DNA from: Pseudoalteromonas arctica A 37-1-2
Lineage (GTDB): Bacteria > Pseudomonadota > Gammaproteobacteria > Enterobacterales > Alteromonadaceae
Direction of reading: 5' to 3'
Assembly: GCF_000238395.3 (NCBI RefSeq)
Contig: NZ_CP011025.1
Span: forward strand, 2,914,001 to 2,978,000
DNA length: 64,000 nt
In this document: positions 20,317 to 29,600 of the stretch, one piece after another
Numbering within the stretch: the first letter of the stretch is position 1
Layout of the letters: each line of letters starts with the position of its first letter
Notes under the pieces: model-generated
Told to the model about the DNA's origin: nothing
What the model saw: the letters and a program-made list of their open reading frames with translations, nothing else
The model's database searches: none
Translations under genes and position numbers: made by a program

Positions 20317-22158
20317 ATGTCAGGATTACGCCAATTTTCTTTTCCCGCTATCCAGCTAATGGCAAATTTAAAATACAAAACAAAAATAAGCTTAATGTTT
20401 GGAATTTTACTCGTTCCTCTTGCACTTAGTTTGTTTTTTTTAGTCTCATTATTAAGTGAAAGTATCGCTGTTTCAAAAATGCAGCAACAAGGTTTAAAAG
20501 GCTACAGGTCAATACTCTCAAATCAAATGCAGGGGGAAGCAAATCAAAATATAAAAATAGCTCGCTCACTCGGTTTTGATATAAAAGACGATCAAGCAAA
20601 TGATGTACTTGAACTTGTTTCTATTCAGTCTAACTTAGCATTAGATAGCCAGTTAGCTAGTGCTTATGTAAACCGCTCTTTAGTCACGCCAATTCCTGCA
20701 CTTATAATGCAAATAAACTCGACAGCGCAAAGCGCAAGCACTGTTTTGGCAAGTAATCGTTTTACGCCAGATACGTTTATAGCACTTTCAAATTTTAGTA
20801 AGTCACTTCCTTTATACGAAAAACAACTCGATAAAATACTCAATGTAGCCACCAATGCAGACAAGTCAGTAAATAAAGCGCTCATGCCCTCGTTAGATAA
20901 TTTACACAGTGCTGTTGGTGCATTTAAAAAAGCGATAGATGAAAAACTACTTGAGCCAGACGATATTTTATTAACTCAATCAGAATTTACTAAACTAACA
21001 AACAATGTTCACAGCAGTATTAATCAACTTGTTAGTAAGAGTATTCCAACGCTTGAGAGCCTTATTGAAGCAAAACTGCAAACTCAACAGTGGACTCGAA
21101 ATCTTGTTTTAGCCGCTTCATTGATTAGTTTGTTATTTGCATTTTATTTAATGATTGGTTTTTATTTTGCAGTTGTTGATACTATTAATCGCTTTGCTGA
21201 TGCCGCTAACAGAGCCGCGAATGGCGACTTAAATGCCACTATCGATTCGAGTACTAATGATGAAATGGGAATTATTGCATCGCGCTACAATGCATTACTT
21301 AATGCATTTTCACATTTATTATTTGATGTTAAAGCAAGTACAGAAAAGCTATGCGGCGCAACTAAATCGCTATCACATGCGAGTAGCCAAACAAGCAATG
21401 ATGTTTCAAAACAGCAAATTCGAGTAAATGCCATTTATAATGCACTCAGCGAAATGGCTCAAAACGCACTTGCTGTTGAAGAGTCAGCGCATCAAGCAAC
21501 GCTTACTGCGCAAGATGCTGCTGCGCATGTAAAGCAAGGTTCTGACAATACAATGGAGCTTGCTAAATATATGCAAGATCTACAAATTGAATTTGCAGAG
21601 AGCCAACAAGCGCTCGATAAGCTAGCACAAGATAGCCAAGAAATTAGCAAAGTAAGTAAAGGTATTAGTGAGATAGCCGATCAAACAAACTTGCTTGCAC
21701 TCAATGCCGCTATTGAAGCTGCACGAGCTGGCGAACATGGTCGAGGCTTTGCCGTTGTAGCTGATGAAGTAAGAACTCTTGCTCAGCGTACACAAACACA
21801 AACCCAAGAAATACATCAAATTATTAGCTCCTTACAACAAGCATCTGACGACACTCAGCAAAAAATGCGCTCAAGTGTTGAAAAAATGGAGCAATCGGTA
21901 AAAGCAGCCAATCAAACCAATGAAGTATTGCAAAGCGCAGAGCAAAGTATGGGCGACATTAAACATCAAGGTGAAGTTATTGCAGAGCGTGTTAAACAGC
22001 AGTCAAATGCGACAACACAGGCATTGAATGATTCGCAAGAGGTGAGCAATTTAGCAGATCAAACGCTAACATCAGCTCAATCAACGCTGCAAGATGCACA
22101 ACAGCTAAGTCGCTTATCTAATGATTTAACCAAATCAATGCAGTTTTTTAAATCTTAA
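20317..22158 (+). CDS. Methyl-accepting chemotaxis protein
   Basis: A 613-aa chemoreceptor. One helix at about 25-48, a ~220-residue periplasmic helical domain without an obvious Cache fold, a second helix at about 265-287, a HAMP domain ([18 protein letters not shown]), then a long coiled-coil signalling part with the highly conserved hairpin tip [24 protein letters not shown]. It should control CheA through CheW. The ligand is unknown. Its terminator has been split by an insertion sequence 38 nt past its stop. Confidence 0.93.
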   Translation: MSGLRQFSFPAIQLMANLKYKTKISLMFGILLVPLALSLFFLVSLLSESIAVSKMQQQGLKGYRSILSNQMQGEANQNIKIARSLGFDIKDDQANDVLELVSIQSNLALDSQLASAYVNRSLVTPIPALIMQINSTAQSASTVLASNRFTPDTFIALSNFSKSLPLYEKQLDKILNVATNADKSVNKALMPSLDNLHSAVGAFKKAIDEKLLEPDDILLTQSEFTKLTNNVHSSINQLVSKSIPTLESLIEAKLQTQQWTRNLVLAASLISLLFAFYLMIGFYFAVVDTINRFADAANRAANGDLNATIDSSTNDEMGIIASRYNALLNAFSHLLFDVKASTEKLCGATKSLSHASSQTSNDVSKQQIRVNAIYNALSEMAQNALAVEESAHQATLTAQDAAAHVKQGSDNTMELAKYMQDLQIEFAESQQALDKLAQDSQEISKVSKGISEIADQTNLLALNAAIEAARAGEHGRGFAVVADEVRTLAQRTQTQTQEIHQIISSLQQASDDTQQKMRSSVEKMEQSVKAANQTNEVLQSAEQSMGDIKHQGEVIAERVKQQSNATTQALNDSQEVSNLADQTLTSAQSTLQDAQQLSRLSNDLTKSMQFFKS

Positions 22159-22174
22159 GCGTTAACTACAACTT

Positions 22175-22195
22175 ACAACAAAGCCGCTAAATAAG
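22175..22195. other. Left half of a split terminator plus target duplication
   Basis: The left stem arm is ACAACAAAGCCGCT (22175-22188), followed by the loop AAATA. CTAAATAAG (22187-22195) is the 9-bp target duplication, repeated at 23684-23692. Joined to 23693-23704, it gives a perfect 14-bp stem with a 5-nt loop, the likely shared terminator of the chemoreceptor and mrcB. Confidence 0.9.
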
Positions 22196-23683
22196 CTGTC
22201 TCTTATACACAAATCCCTGCTAAGAAATTAGCGGGGATTTTTTTGAACTAAATCTCAATGTCATGATCAGATCTTCAAATCTTGTTTGAGGGCACATTAT
22301 GATTAACGAACATACTCATTGGGCAAAACAACAATTCGGTAAATCGGACTTAGGTGATCCAAGAAGAACAGCGCGTCTGGTAAAGTTAGCATCAACGCTT
22401 GCAAATGAACCAGGAAAACCACTTGTGAACATCACTCAATCCCCCGCCGATATGGAAGGTGCCTACCGCTTTATTCGCAACGAGAATATTGACGCAACGG
22501 CTATAGCAGAGTCAGGCTTTAAAGCCACGGTTGAACAAGCAAAAAGTCATAACTTATTACTCGCATTAGAAGACACGACCACACTAATTTATAAACATTC
22601 CTCCATTCGAGATGATTTGGGTCATGTCGGACGAGGAGCAAAACAACGAGGCTTGTTAGCTCATAGCGTATTACTGTTTGCGCCAGACACAAAGCAAGTT
22701 GTGGGATTAATTGAACAGTCTCGCTGGAGTCGTGATATCAACACGATTGGAAAAAGAGAAAAACACGCGACGACTTCTTACGAAGAAAAAGAAAGTTACA
22801 AGTGGGAGTCAGCGTCACGAGCGATGGCAGAGCGGCTGCAAGGACAAATGGCGAACGTGATATCGGTGTGTGACCGCGAAGCGGACATCTACGAATACTT
22901 GCAGTATAAACTGAGCGAGCAGCAACGATTCGTCGTACGCTCGATGCAAAGTCGTCATATTGAAGAAGGTGAGGATAAGCTCTATGCGTTTGCAAGCGAG
23001 CTGATGAGTGCAGGCACCAAACACATCCACATTGCACAAAAAGGAGGAAGAAAAGCCCGAAGCGCAACACTGGATATCACCTATGCGCCAGTGACACTCA
23101 AAGCGCCTTACAATAAGAAAGGACACTCCCTCCCAGTTTACTATGTCGGCTGTGCAGAGCGAGGAAACGCTGAGAACGGCTTAAGCTGGCACCTATTAAC
23201 CAGTGAACCAGTCACCAGCAAAGAAGACGCTTTAGCTATCATCACCTACTATGAGCACCGTTGGCTTGTAGAGGAATACCATAAAGTCTGGAAAAGTGAT
23301 GGTACGGATATCGAAAGTTTACGCCTTCAAAGCCAAGATAACATGGAAAGATTGGTGACGATTAATGGCTTTATTGCGACGCGAATATTGCAACTAAAGT
23401 TCACCAATGAGCAGCCTGATTCTCCAAGTTGTGAACAACTGTTATCTCCCAAAGCATGGAAGTTATTGTGGTTAAAGAGAATAAAAACACCATTGCCTGA
23501 AACTGCTCCAAATATGTCATGGGCGTATCAGGAACTGGCAAAGTTAGGAGGCTGGAAAGATACCAAGCGCACAGGGCGTGCATCTGTGAAAGTGTTATGG
23601 CAAGGATGGCTTAAGTTACAAGCCATCCTGGAAGGCTACGATTTAGCAAAATCTCTTGAGTCAGACTTGTGATCAAGAGACAG
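22196..23683 (+). mobile_element. IS50/Tn5-like insertion sequence (IS4 superfamily), intact
   Basis: A 1488-bp element bounded by CTGTCTCTTATACACAAAT on the left and, reading inwards from the right, CTGTCTCTTGATCACAAGT (15 of 19 equal). These ends resemble the outside and inside ends of IS50, differing at 2 and 3 of 19 positions. A 9-bp direct repeat CTAAATAAG flanks it, which fits IS50-type transposition. It encodes one full transposase and no cargo. The right end holds a GATC inside the terminal repeat, and two GATC sites lie before the transposase, as in IS50 where Dam methylation limits activity. Confidence 0.96.
22299..23672 (+). CDS. IS50/Tn5-type transposase
   Basis: A 457-aa DDE transposase close in length to Tn5 transposase (476 aa). 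Catalytic residues are visible: Asp92 (LALEDTTTLIY), Asp192 (VCDREADIYEY) and Glu325 in the YREK signature Tyr318-Arg321-Glu325-Lys332 (YYEHRWLVEEYHKVWK). The N-terminus (HWAKQQFGKSDLGDPRRTARLVKLA) is the usual end-binding domain. No stop or frameshift breaks it, so the element may still move. An IS50-style shorter inhibitor protein from an internal start is possible but cannot be decided. Confidence 0.96.
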   Translation: MINEHTHWAKQQFGKSDLGDPRRTARLVKLASTLANEPGKPLVNITQSPADMEGAYRFIRNENIDATAIAESGFKATVEQAKSHNLLLALEDTTTLIYKHSSIRDDLGHVGRGAKQRGLLAHSVLLFAPDTKQVVGLIEQSRWSRDINTIGKREKHATTSYEEKESYKWESASRAMAERLQGQMANVISVCDREADIYEYLQYKLSEQQRFVVRSMQSRHIEEGEDKLYAFASELMSAGTKHIHIAQKGGRKARSATLDITYAPVTLKAPYNKKGHSLPVYYVGCAERGNAENGLSWHLLTSEPVTSKEDALAIITYYEHRWLVEEYHKVWKSDGTDIESLRLQSQDNMERLVTINGFIATRILQLKFTNEQPDSPSCEQLLSPKAWKLLWLKRIKTPLPETAPNMSWAYQELAKLGGWKDTKRTGRASVKVLWQGWLKLQAILEGYDLAKSLESDL

Positions 23684-23704
23684 CTAAATAAGCGGCTTTG
23701 TTGT
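23684..23704. other. Right half of the split terminator plus target duplication
   Basis: CTAAATAAG (23684-23692) is the second copy of the target duplication. The right stem arm AGCGGCTTTGTTGT runs 23691-23704, ending 17 nt before the mrcB stop codon (minus strand). Alone it cannot form the original hairpin. Confidence 0.9.
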
Positions 23705-23720
23705 TTAAAGTAATCTTAAA

Positions 23721-26063
23721 TTAACGAATACATTGTGGTCTTGGCTCAAACTCACTCGCTCTAAGCGGTAGCTGAATCACCTTGCCACATCCTGGTGGTG
23801 CCTGCTTACCCGTTTGCTCATTTACAAATGCCCAGCGTATTGATGGAGGACGCGTATCAGCTATTGCTTGTGGATTAAGTGGCTTTAAGTAACGAATATA
23901 CGCTTCTAATGCGCCCACGCTGCCTGTTAAACCCGTGCTTTTGTTGTCGTCTCGACCAAGCCACGCAACAGTCACAGTATTTTGATCAAAGCCTGCAAAC
24001 CAACTATCACGTAAATCGTTACTAGTTCCTGTTTTACCTGCTAGTTGGATTGATGGGAAGTGTAAATTTAAGCGTTTAGCAGTGCCGTCTTTCGTTACGC
24101 GTTTCATCGCGTATTTAGTCATATACATTGCAGATTTATCAAAACGAGGCTCTGCATTTACTTTATGCTTATAAAGTACTTTACCAACCGAGTCAGTTAA
24201 TGCCGAAATTGCAGTGAGCTTTTTATATTCGCCATCTGCAGCAATTGTCGTATAAAGCTGAGCAACTTCAAAACTCGACATTTCAACAGCCCCTAAAAGC
24301 AACGATGGGTATTCGTTTATCGCCCCTTTAGCGCCTAATCCTTTTAGTGTTTTCGCGACTTTATCAACACCTACATCGAGGCCTAAATTAACCGCTGGAA
24401 TATTAATACTGTTACTAAATGCTTTATAAAGAGGGATTGCTCCACGGTATTTATGATCAAAATTTTCTGGTTGCCACACTTTTCCCTGCTCATTTGTAAC
24501 CTGTACTGGCGAGTCATCAAGCAAAGTAGCTAAATTATAATGTGGTAATTGCAATGCGCTTAAATACACAGCCGGTTTTACCAGCGAGCCAATATTACGC
24601 TTTGTATCTAAAACACGGTTAAACCCTGAATAACGAACATCGCGCCCTGCAACAAGTGCAGATACACCGCCCTTTTCTACATTAACAGAGATCATGGCTG
24701 CTTCTAGTTTTTCGGTTCTAGGACGATTTTCCAGGTACGGTAAGCTCTTTTCAATAGACTCTTCCATTGCTGTTTGCTTTTGTAAGTCAAAATAAGTAAA
24801 TACTCTTACGCCAGCATCAAGTGTTTGCTGATCTGGCAATAATTCATTTAGTTCTCTGTTTACTAACTCTAAATAGCCTGGATATGATTTTTGTAAACTC
24901 GCTTTCATTGGCGCAATATCAATTGGACGATTAAGCGATGCACGGTACTCTTTTGTGCTAAGTAGCTTGTTTTCAACCATAAGGCGAAGCACTAAGTCTC
25001 GGCGCTCCATTGTGCGCTCTTTATAGCGACGTGGGTTGTAATAAGATGGACCTTTAACCATTGCCACCAGCAAAGCAATTTGATCGTACTCAAGCTCATC
25101 TACTGGCTTTGAAAAGTAAAAGTCAGCAGCAAGCCCCATACCGTGCACACCTTGGTTGTATGACTGCCCTAGGTATACTTCATTTAAGTAAGCTTCTAAT
25201 ATCTGATCTTTTGAATAACGATAATCTAAAATAAGGGCAATAAAGGCCTCATTTATTTTTCGTACTAAAGAGCGCTCACGCGTTAGGTAAATATTTTTAG
25301 CTAATTGCTGAGTAAGCGTACTGCCACCTTGAACGGTGCGCCCCGCTTTAATATTAGAATAAAGCGCGCGTAAAATAGAAAACACTGATACACCATGATG
25401 TTCGTAAAAATCACGGTCTTCAACCACCAATAGCGTATCTTTTAGCATTGCTGGAAACTTATCTAGTGGTACAAATTCTCTATCTTGTTTAGAGTCATTA
25501 CCAATACGCGCTATTTGCACAGGCTCTAGACGAGCAGAATTTAAACGCCTGCCAAATTTATCTTTAATGGTCGCAACTTTTTGCCCTGCAAAGCGAAGTT
25601 CAATAATATGTGATTCTTCAAGGCCATCATAAAATTCAAAATCACGACGATAAATCTTGATGCTATCTGCTGTTTTAACAAACTGCCCTGTGCGGCTTAA
25701 TCTATTAACCGATGAATAATTTAAACGCTCTAGCTCAAACACTACTTCCTGACTTGATAAAAATTGCCCCGGATAAAACTCCATAGAACGAGCATACACT
25801 TGCGCTGGAAGTTGCCATTTATTACCTTCAAATATACGCGTTGTTTTTGAATCTAAATAAATGAAATACATTGCCATTGCAATAAAAACAGCCAAGCTTA
25901 GTTTCCAAAACACTGACCATGTTTTTCTCATAAAAGAGCGTTTAACAGTGGTTTCCACTGTTTTTTTACTGCCCTTTGAGGTGCTTTTTTTTGTCTTGCT
26001 TGACGATTTACTTGCACGTTTAACTGCAGGTTTACTGGTAGGTGTTTTTTTATTGTCGGCCAT
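23721..26063 (-). CDS. mrcB: Penicillin-binding protein 1B (bifunctional transglycosylase/transpeptidase)
   Basis: A 780-aa class A PBP that polymerises and cross-links peptidoglycan. A short basic cytoplasmic tail rich in Lys/Ser/Thr is followed by one helix (about 47-68), a UB2H-like domain that would meet LpoB, a GT51 domain (VEDRDFYEHHGVS, QGGSTLTQQLAKN) and a transpeptidase domain with SLVK, SNSIN and KTGTSNDLRDSWF. The order and length fit PBP1b rather than PBP1a. It is a single gene, and its 3' terminator is the one split by the IS50-like element. Confidence 0.96.
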   Translation of the reverse strand: MADNKKTPTSKPAVKRASKSSSKTKKSTSKGSKKTVETTVKRSFMRKTWSVFWKLSLAVFIAMAMYFIYLDSKTTRIFEGNKWQLPAQVYARSMEFYPGQFLSSQEVVFELERLNYSSVNRLSRTGQFVKTADSIKIYRRDFEFYDGLEESHIIELRFAGQKVATIKDKFGRRLNSARLEPVQIARIGNDSKQDREFVPLDKFPAMLKDTLLVVEDRDFYEHHGVSVFSILRALYSNIKAGRTVQGGSTLTQQLAKNIYLTRERSLVRKINEAFIALILDYRYSKDQILEAYLNEVYLGQSYNQGVHGMGLAADFYFSKPVDELEYDQIALLVAMVKGPSYYNPRRYKERTMERRDLVLRLMVENKLLSTKEYRASLNRPIDIAPMKASLQKSYPGYLELVNRELNELLPDQQTLDAGVRVFTYFDLQKQTAMEESIEKSLPYLENRPRTEKLEAAMISVNVEKGGVSALVAGRDVRYSGFNRVLDTKRNIGSLVKPAVYLSALQLPHYNLATLLDDSPVQVTNEQGKVWQPENFDHKYRGAIPLYKAFSNSINIPAVNLGLDVGVDKVAKTLKGLGAKGAINEYPSLLLGAVEMSSFEVAQLYTTIAADGEYKKLTAISALTDSVGKVLYKHKVNAEPRFDKSAMYMTKYAMKRVTKDGTAKRLNLHFPSIQLAGKTGTSNDLRDSWFAGFDQNTVTVAWLGRDDNKSTGLTGSVGALEAYIRYLKPLNPQAIADTRPPSIRWAFVNEQTGKQAPPGCGKVIQLPLRASEFEPRPQCIR

Positions 26064-26154
26064 TTAAGTGTAATTTATTCCAAGGGTTATTCACGAGTGT
26101 GAGCTTAGCATATTGGATATATCCTAACATCCGAAAAGTTAACCCTCCCTGAAA

Positions 26155-26184
26155 CAAAAAAAGCCCTACCGAAGTAGGGCTTTG
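26155..26184 (-). terminator. Rho-independent terminator after amtB
   Basis: On the minus strand AAAGCCCTAC-TTCG-GTAGGGCTTTTTTT: a UUCG tetraloop stem with a T run, 30 nt past the amtB stop. Confidence 0.92.
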
Positions 26185-26213
26185 TGTAAACACACTATTA
26201 TTTAAATAAACTA

Positions 26214-27443
26214 TTAGCTATTTCGAACAGAAACAAACTCTGGGTAGGCTTCAATACCACAATCGTGTTGATCCATACCGTTTAGTTCTTCTTCTTCGGT
26301 TACTCGTATACCCATTGTTTTGTTAAGCACAGTCCAAACAATAAATGATGCTACAAATACAAAGGCAAGAATACATACTAGACCCGTTAACTGATTAACA
26401 AAGCTTGCGTCACCATTGGTTAGCGGTACTAACATAATACCTAATGCGCCACACGTACCATGAACAGAGATAGCACCCACTGGATCGTCAATCTTAACTT
26501 TATCAAGTGCTATGATACTAAATATAACAAGTGCACCACCAAGTAGACCAAGTAGACATGCCATTAATGGTGATGGAGATAGAGGGTCTGCTGTTATAAC
26601 AACTAAGCCAGCTAATGCACCATTTAAGACCATTGTTAAATCTGATTTACCCCAAAGTACTTTACATACAAACAGTGCTGCAATAGCACCCATTGCAGCT
26701 GCTGCATTGGTGTTAAGTAATATTTGGCCTACTGCAGTTGCGTTTTCTTTATCCGAAAGTAGTAATTGAGAACCACCGTTAAAGCCAAACCAACCCATCC
26801 ATAAAATAAATGTACCTAGTGTAGCAAGTGGTAAGTTTGAACCTGGAATTGGGTATATTTCACCGTTCTTACCATATTTACCTTTACGAGCACCTAGGAT
26901 TAATACACCAGCTAGTGCAGCGGCTGCACCTGCGCCATGCACAATTGCAGAACCTGCAAAATCAACAAAGCCCATTTCAGATAAGAAACCACCACCCCAT
27001 GTCCAGTAACCTTCAATAGGGTAAATAAAACCAGTTAGTACTACAGCAAAACCTAGGAAAGCCCACAGTTTCATACGCTCAGCAACTGCACCCGATACAA
27101 TCGACATAGCGGTTGCAACAAATACTACTTGGAAGAAAAAGTCAGATTCTAAAGAATGGTCAGCATCGGCAGCTTGTGTACCAATTAAAGCGCCTATTGA
27201 AGGAATAAAACCACCTTCGGCATTGTCTACATACATAATGTTGTAGCCAACTAATAAAAACATCGTACATGCAATTGAATATAGCGCGACATTTTTAGTT
27301 AAAATTTCAGCTGTGTTTTTAGAGCGAACTAAGCCCGCCTCTAGCATGGCAAAACCTGCTGCCATCCACATTACTAATATACCTGATATTAAAAAATAGA
27401 AGGTATCGAGTGAAAACTTTAGTTCTATTATTGTATTTTCCAT
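26214..27443 (-). CDS. amtB: Ammonium transporter AmtB
   Basis: A 409-aa Amt/Rh channel with 11 helices. The twin pore histidines are seen in DFAGSAIVHGAGAAAALAG and AISVHGTCGALGIM. The C-terminal tail (RVTEEEELNGMDQHDCGIEAYPEF) holds the conserved patch that GlnK contacts to close the pore. It starts 9 bp after glnK, the usual glnK-amtB operon. The N-terminus starts directly with a helix, so this form lacks the cleaved signal peptide of E. coli AmtB. Confidence 0.96.
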   Translation of the reverse strand: MENTIIELKFSLDTFYFLISGILVMWMAAGFAMLEAGLVRSKNTAEILTKNVALYSIACTMFLLVGYNIMYVDNAEGGFIPSIGALIGTQAADADHSLESDFFFQVVFVATAMSIVSGAVAERMKLWAFLGFAVVLTGFIYPIEGYWTWGGGFLSEMGFVDFAGSAIVHGAGAAAALAGVLILGARKGKYGKNGEIYPIPGSNLPLATLGTFILWMGWFGFNGGSQLLLSDKENATAVGQILLNTNAAAAMGAIAALFVCKVLWGKSDLTMVLNGALAGLVVITADPLSPSPLMACLLGLLGGALVIFSIIALDKVKIDDPVGAISVHGTCGALGIMLVPLTNGDASFVNQLTGLVCILAFVFVASFIVWTVLNKTMGIRVTEEEELNGMDQHDCGIEAYPEFVSVRNS

Positions 27444-27452
27444 GAGACCCCC

Positions 27453-27791
27453 TTAAATTGCTTCTTCGTCAAGTTCGCCAGTACGGATACGAACAATTTG
27501 ATCCAAGTCGTACACGAAAATTTTACCGTCACCAATTTTACCTGTTGATGCAATTTTAGTGATTGCTTCAACAACGCGTTGACAATTTTCAGTACGAGTT
27601 GCAATTTCAAGTTTGATCTTAGGAATAAAATCTACTTGGTATTCTGCACCACGATATAACTCAGTATGACCTCGTTGACGTCCAAAACCTTTAACATCAA
27701 CTACTGTCATCCCCTCAATTCCTAAATCAGCGAGTGCTTCACGCACGTCGTCTAATTTAAATGGTTTTATGATTGCACTAATCATTTTCAT
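27453..27791 (-). CDS. glnK: P-II nitrogen regulatory protein GlnK
   Basis: A 112-aa P-II trimer subunit. The T-loop carries the uridylylated Tyr51 (ELYRGAEYQVDF), and the C-terminal signature TGKIGDGKIFV is intact. The pairing with amtB and a sigma-54-like promoter indicates GlnK rather than GlnB. It senses 2-oxoglutarate and ATP/ADP and blocks AmtB when nitrogen is plentiful. Confidence 0.95.
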   Translation of the reverse strand: MKMISAIIKPFKLDDVREALADLGIEGMTVVDVKGFGRQRGHTELYRGAEYQVDFIPKIKLEIATRTENCQRVVEAITKIASTGKIGDGKIFVYDLDQIVRIRTGELDEEAI

Positions 27792-27837
27792 AGCGGCCCC
27801 CTCGGACTCTTTATTGTTATCTTATTGAGTTAAACAA

Positions 27838-27853
27838 TCCAACCTTTGTGCCA
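27838..27853 (-). promoter_or_regulatory. Sigma-54-like (-24/-12) promoter of glnK-amtB
   Basis: Minus strand TGGCAC-AAAGG-TTGGA matches the TGGCAC-N5-TTGCA form except that the -12 GC is GG. The spacing is exact and it ends 47 nt before the glnK ATG. Control by NtrC under nitrogen limitation would be expected. I did not find a clear NtrC site. Confidence 0.7.
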
Positions 27854-27907
27854 CTATTTTATATCAATTAAAAACAGCTACTTAGTAACAAACACAAACT
27901 CAAGATT

Positions 27908-27934
27908 AAAAAAAACGCACCAATTAGGTGCGTT
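27908..27934 (-). terminator. Rho-independent terminator after the diguanylate cyclase gene
   Basis: On the minus strand AACGCACC-TAATT-GGTGCGTT is followed by a run of T. It lies 78 nt beyond the stop at 28012. Confidence 0.85.
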
Positions 27935-28011
27935 AATTTAACAAGTCAGCTACATTGGTGCGTGCTATATCTCTATATATTTATCACGTACCTAGCTTTG
28001 TTTAAGAAGGG

Positions 28012-29235
28012 TTATACCACGCAGTTTCTGCCTTGGTTTTTAGCTTCGTATAATGCTTTGTCAGCAACACGCATAGCCTGCGTTAGACTAGTGTCTTGAA
28101 AGTCAGCCAAGCCTATACTCGTGGTAATTTTAATTGATTTATCGCTAATAGAAAAATCGTAACTAGCCATCTTTTTCCTAAATGCTTCAAAGTATTCACG
28201 ACCGCGTTCTAGCTCTATTTCAGGTAATATTATGGCAAACTCTTCTCCGCCAACCCGTGCAACCGTAAACTTTGAAAACGTAGATCGTATTAATGAACCA
28301 ACCTGCTTTAAAGCCTGATCGCCGCCTTCATGGCCTAATGTATCGTTAATGTTTTTGAAAAAATCGATATCAAGCAATGCCAAAGTATTTTTCTGGTTTT
28401 TACTTTTAAGGAGCTTTTCTGCATATTGATAAAAGTAACGTCGGTTATGAAGCCCTGTTAAGTGATCCCTATGTGCGCTTTCTTTAATATCTGAAATTAA
28501 CGACAGTTGCTCCATTGTTTGAAGTACTCGACAATGAAACTCTTCATTCATAAATGGCTTTGTTAAAAAGTCATTGGCACCGTATTTAATAAACCGTGCT
28601 GATAGGCCATGCTTTCCCGCGCCCGACAAGCCAATAATTGCTAAGTCGTCTCGGCCTCTAAAATTACGTACCGCTTTGACTAGTTCAAAGCCATCCATAG
28701 AGGGCATAGCGTAGTCGGTCATAAGTAGCTTTATATCAGGATTAGCTTTTAATATTTCGAGTGCTTGTTGTCCATCGTGGGCATCTGTTACATCAAACAA
28801 TTGCTTTTCTAGCATTTGCTTCATTAACGAGCGACTTAGTAATGAGTCATCTGCTATTAGTGCTTTACAGCCTTGATTTCTGAGTAATTGCGCAACGAGC
28901 TTAACGGCATAATGGTAAGAATCGCGATTATCTTTAATAACATAATCAACTACGCCCAATTCAAGCATTTGTTGGCGCTTGTACTCATCTATTTTTGAGG
29001 TTAAAACAACCGTAGGAATTTTTTTAGATAAAGTATATTTTGCAACTTCACCGTGCGGAGCATCGGGTAGAGTTAGATCAACTAACGCAAGCGTATAATC
29101 GTGCTTTTCTACATAGGTTACGCATTCTGCTAGAGACCAAGCAAAATCAATTGCTACATCAAGGTATTGTGCAGTTAAGTGGCGAAGCACCTGCTGCACG
29201 ACTTTACTGTCTTCAACCACTAATACTCTTTGCAT
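28012..29235 (-). CDS. Response regulator with two receiver domains and GGDEF (diguanylate cyclase)
   Basis: A 407-aa protein: receiver 1 (about 1-115, phospho-acceptor Asp53), receiver 2 (about 123-240, Asp174 in LMTDYAMPSMDG), then a GGDEF domain with an active GGEEF at 329-333. No RxxD inhibition site precedes GGEEF. It should make c-di-GMP when phosphorylated, so it could feed the PelD receptor encoded about 25 kb away, though nothing here proves that link. No kinase gene is next to it. The double-receiver layout resembles PleD and related regulators. Confidence 0.92.
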   Translation of the reverse strand: MQRVLVVEDSKVVQQVLRHLTAQYLDVAIDFAWSLAECVTYVEKHDYTLALVDLTLPDAPHGEVAKYTLSKKIPTVVLTSKIDEYKRQQMLELGVVDYVIKDNRDSYHYAVKLVAQLLRNQGCKALIADDSLLSRSLMKQMLEKQLFDVTDAHDGQQALEILKANPDIKLLMTDYAMPSMDGFELVKAVRNFRGRDDLAIIGLSGAGKHGLSARFIKYGANDFLTKPFMNEEFHCRVLQTMEQLSLISDIKESAHRDHLTGLHNRRYFYQYAEKLLKSKNQKNTLALLDIDFFKNINDTLGHEGGDQALKQVGSLIRSTFSKFTVARVGGEEFAIILPEIELERGREYFEAFRKKMASYDFSISDKSIKITTSIGLADFQDTSLTQAMRVADKALYEAKNQGRNCVV

Positions 29236-29600
29236 AAAGCTTCTCTTTACCTTTAATTAATTTTGTAACAAAACGACAAATACAACGCTATTACTGCAAT
29301 AGCATTAGCCATAAACATCCGGTGTAGAGTGCACTTATGTGCTTGAAAGCGTAATCCATTAGATTTTTTTGGTGATAGCTTGTATATAAAATCAATACAA
29401 GTAGGCCCGCAATATACCTGAATTCTGTGATTAACTAAATAAAGAAACCAAATCCCAAATAACTATAAAAGTGGTTAGCACGCGTCTCTAAGCGCATTAA
29501 TACCTTACTTAACTAGTATTATCGGCCACTAGTCTCAATACTTTTGTTATTTAACTCATTAATGTCTTTAATGGTGTATCAACAATAATAAGGACACCTA
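29236..29600. other. Non-coding region between diguanylate cyclase and S10 peptidase genes
   Basis: 365 bp holding the two divergent promoters. A hairpin CTTGTAT/ATACAAG is seen near 29379-29401 and ACTAGT repeats near 29515-29535. I recognise no gene or known motif. Confidence 0.45.

Noticed and set aside
22196..22214. CTGTCTCTTATACACA looks like a sequencing-library transposase adapter left in the assembly
   Set aside because: A full transposase, a matching right end and a 9-bp target duplication show that it is a real inserted element.
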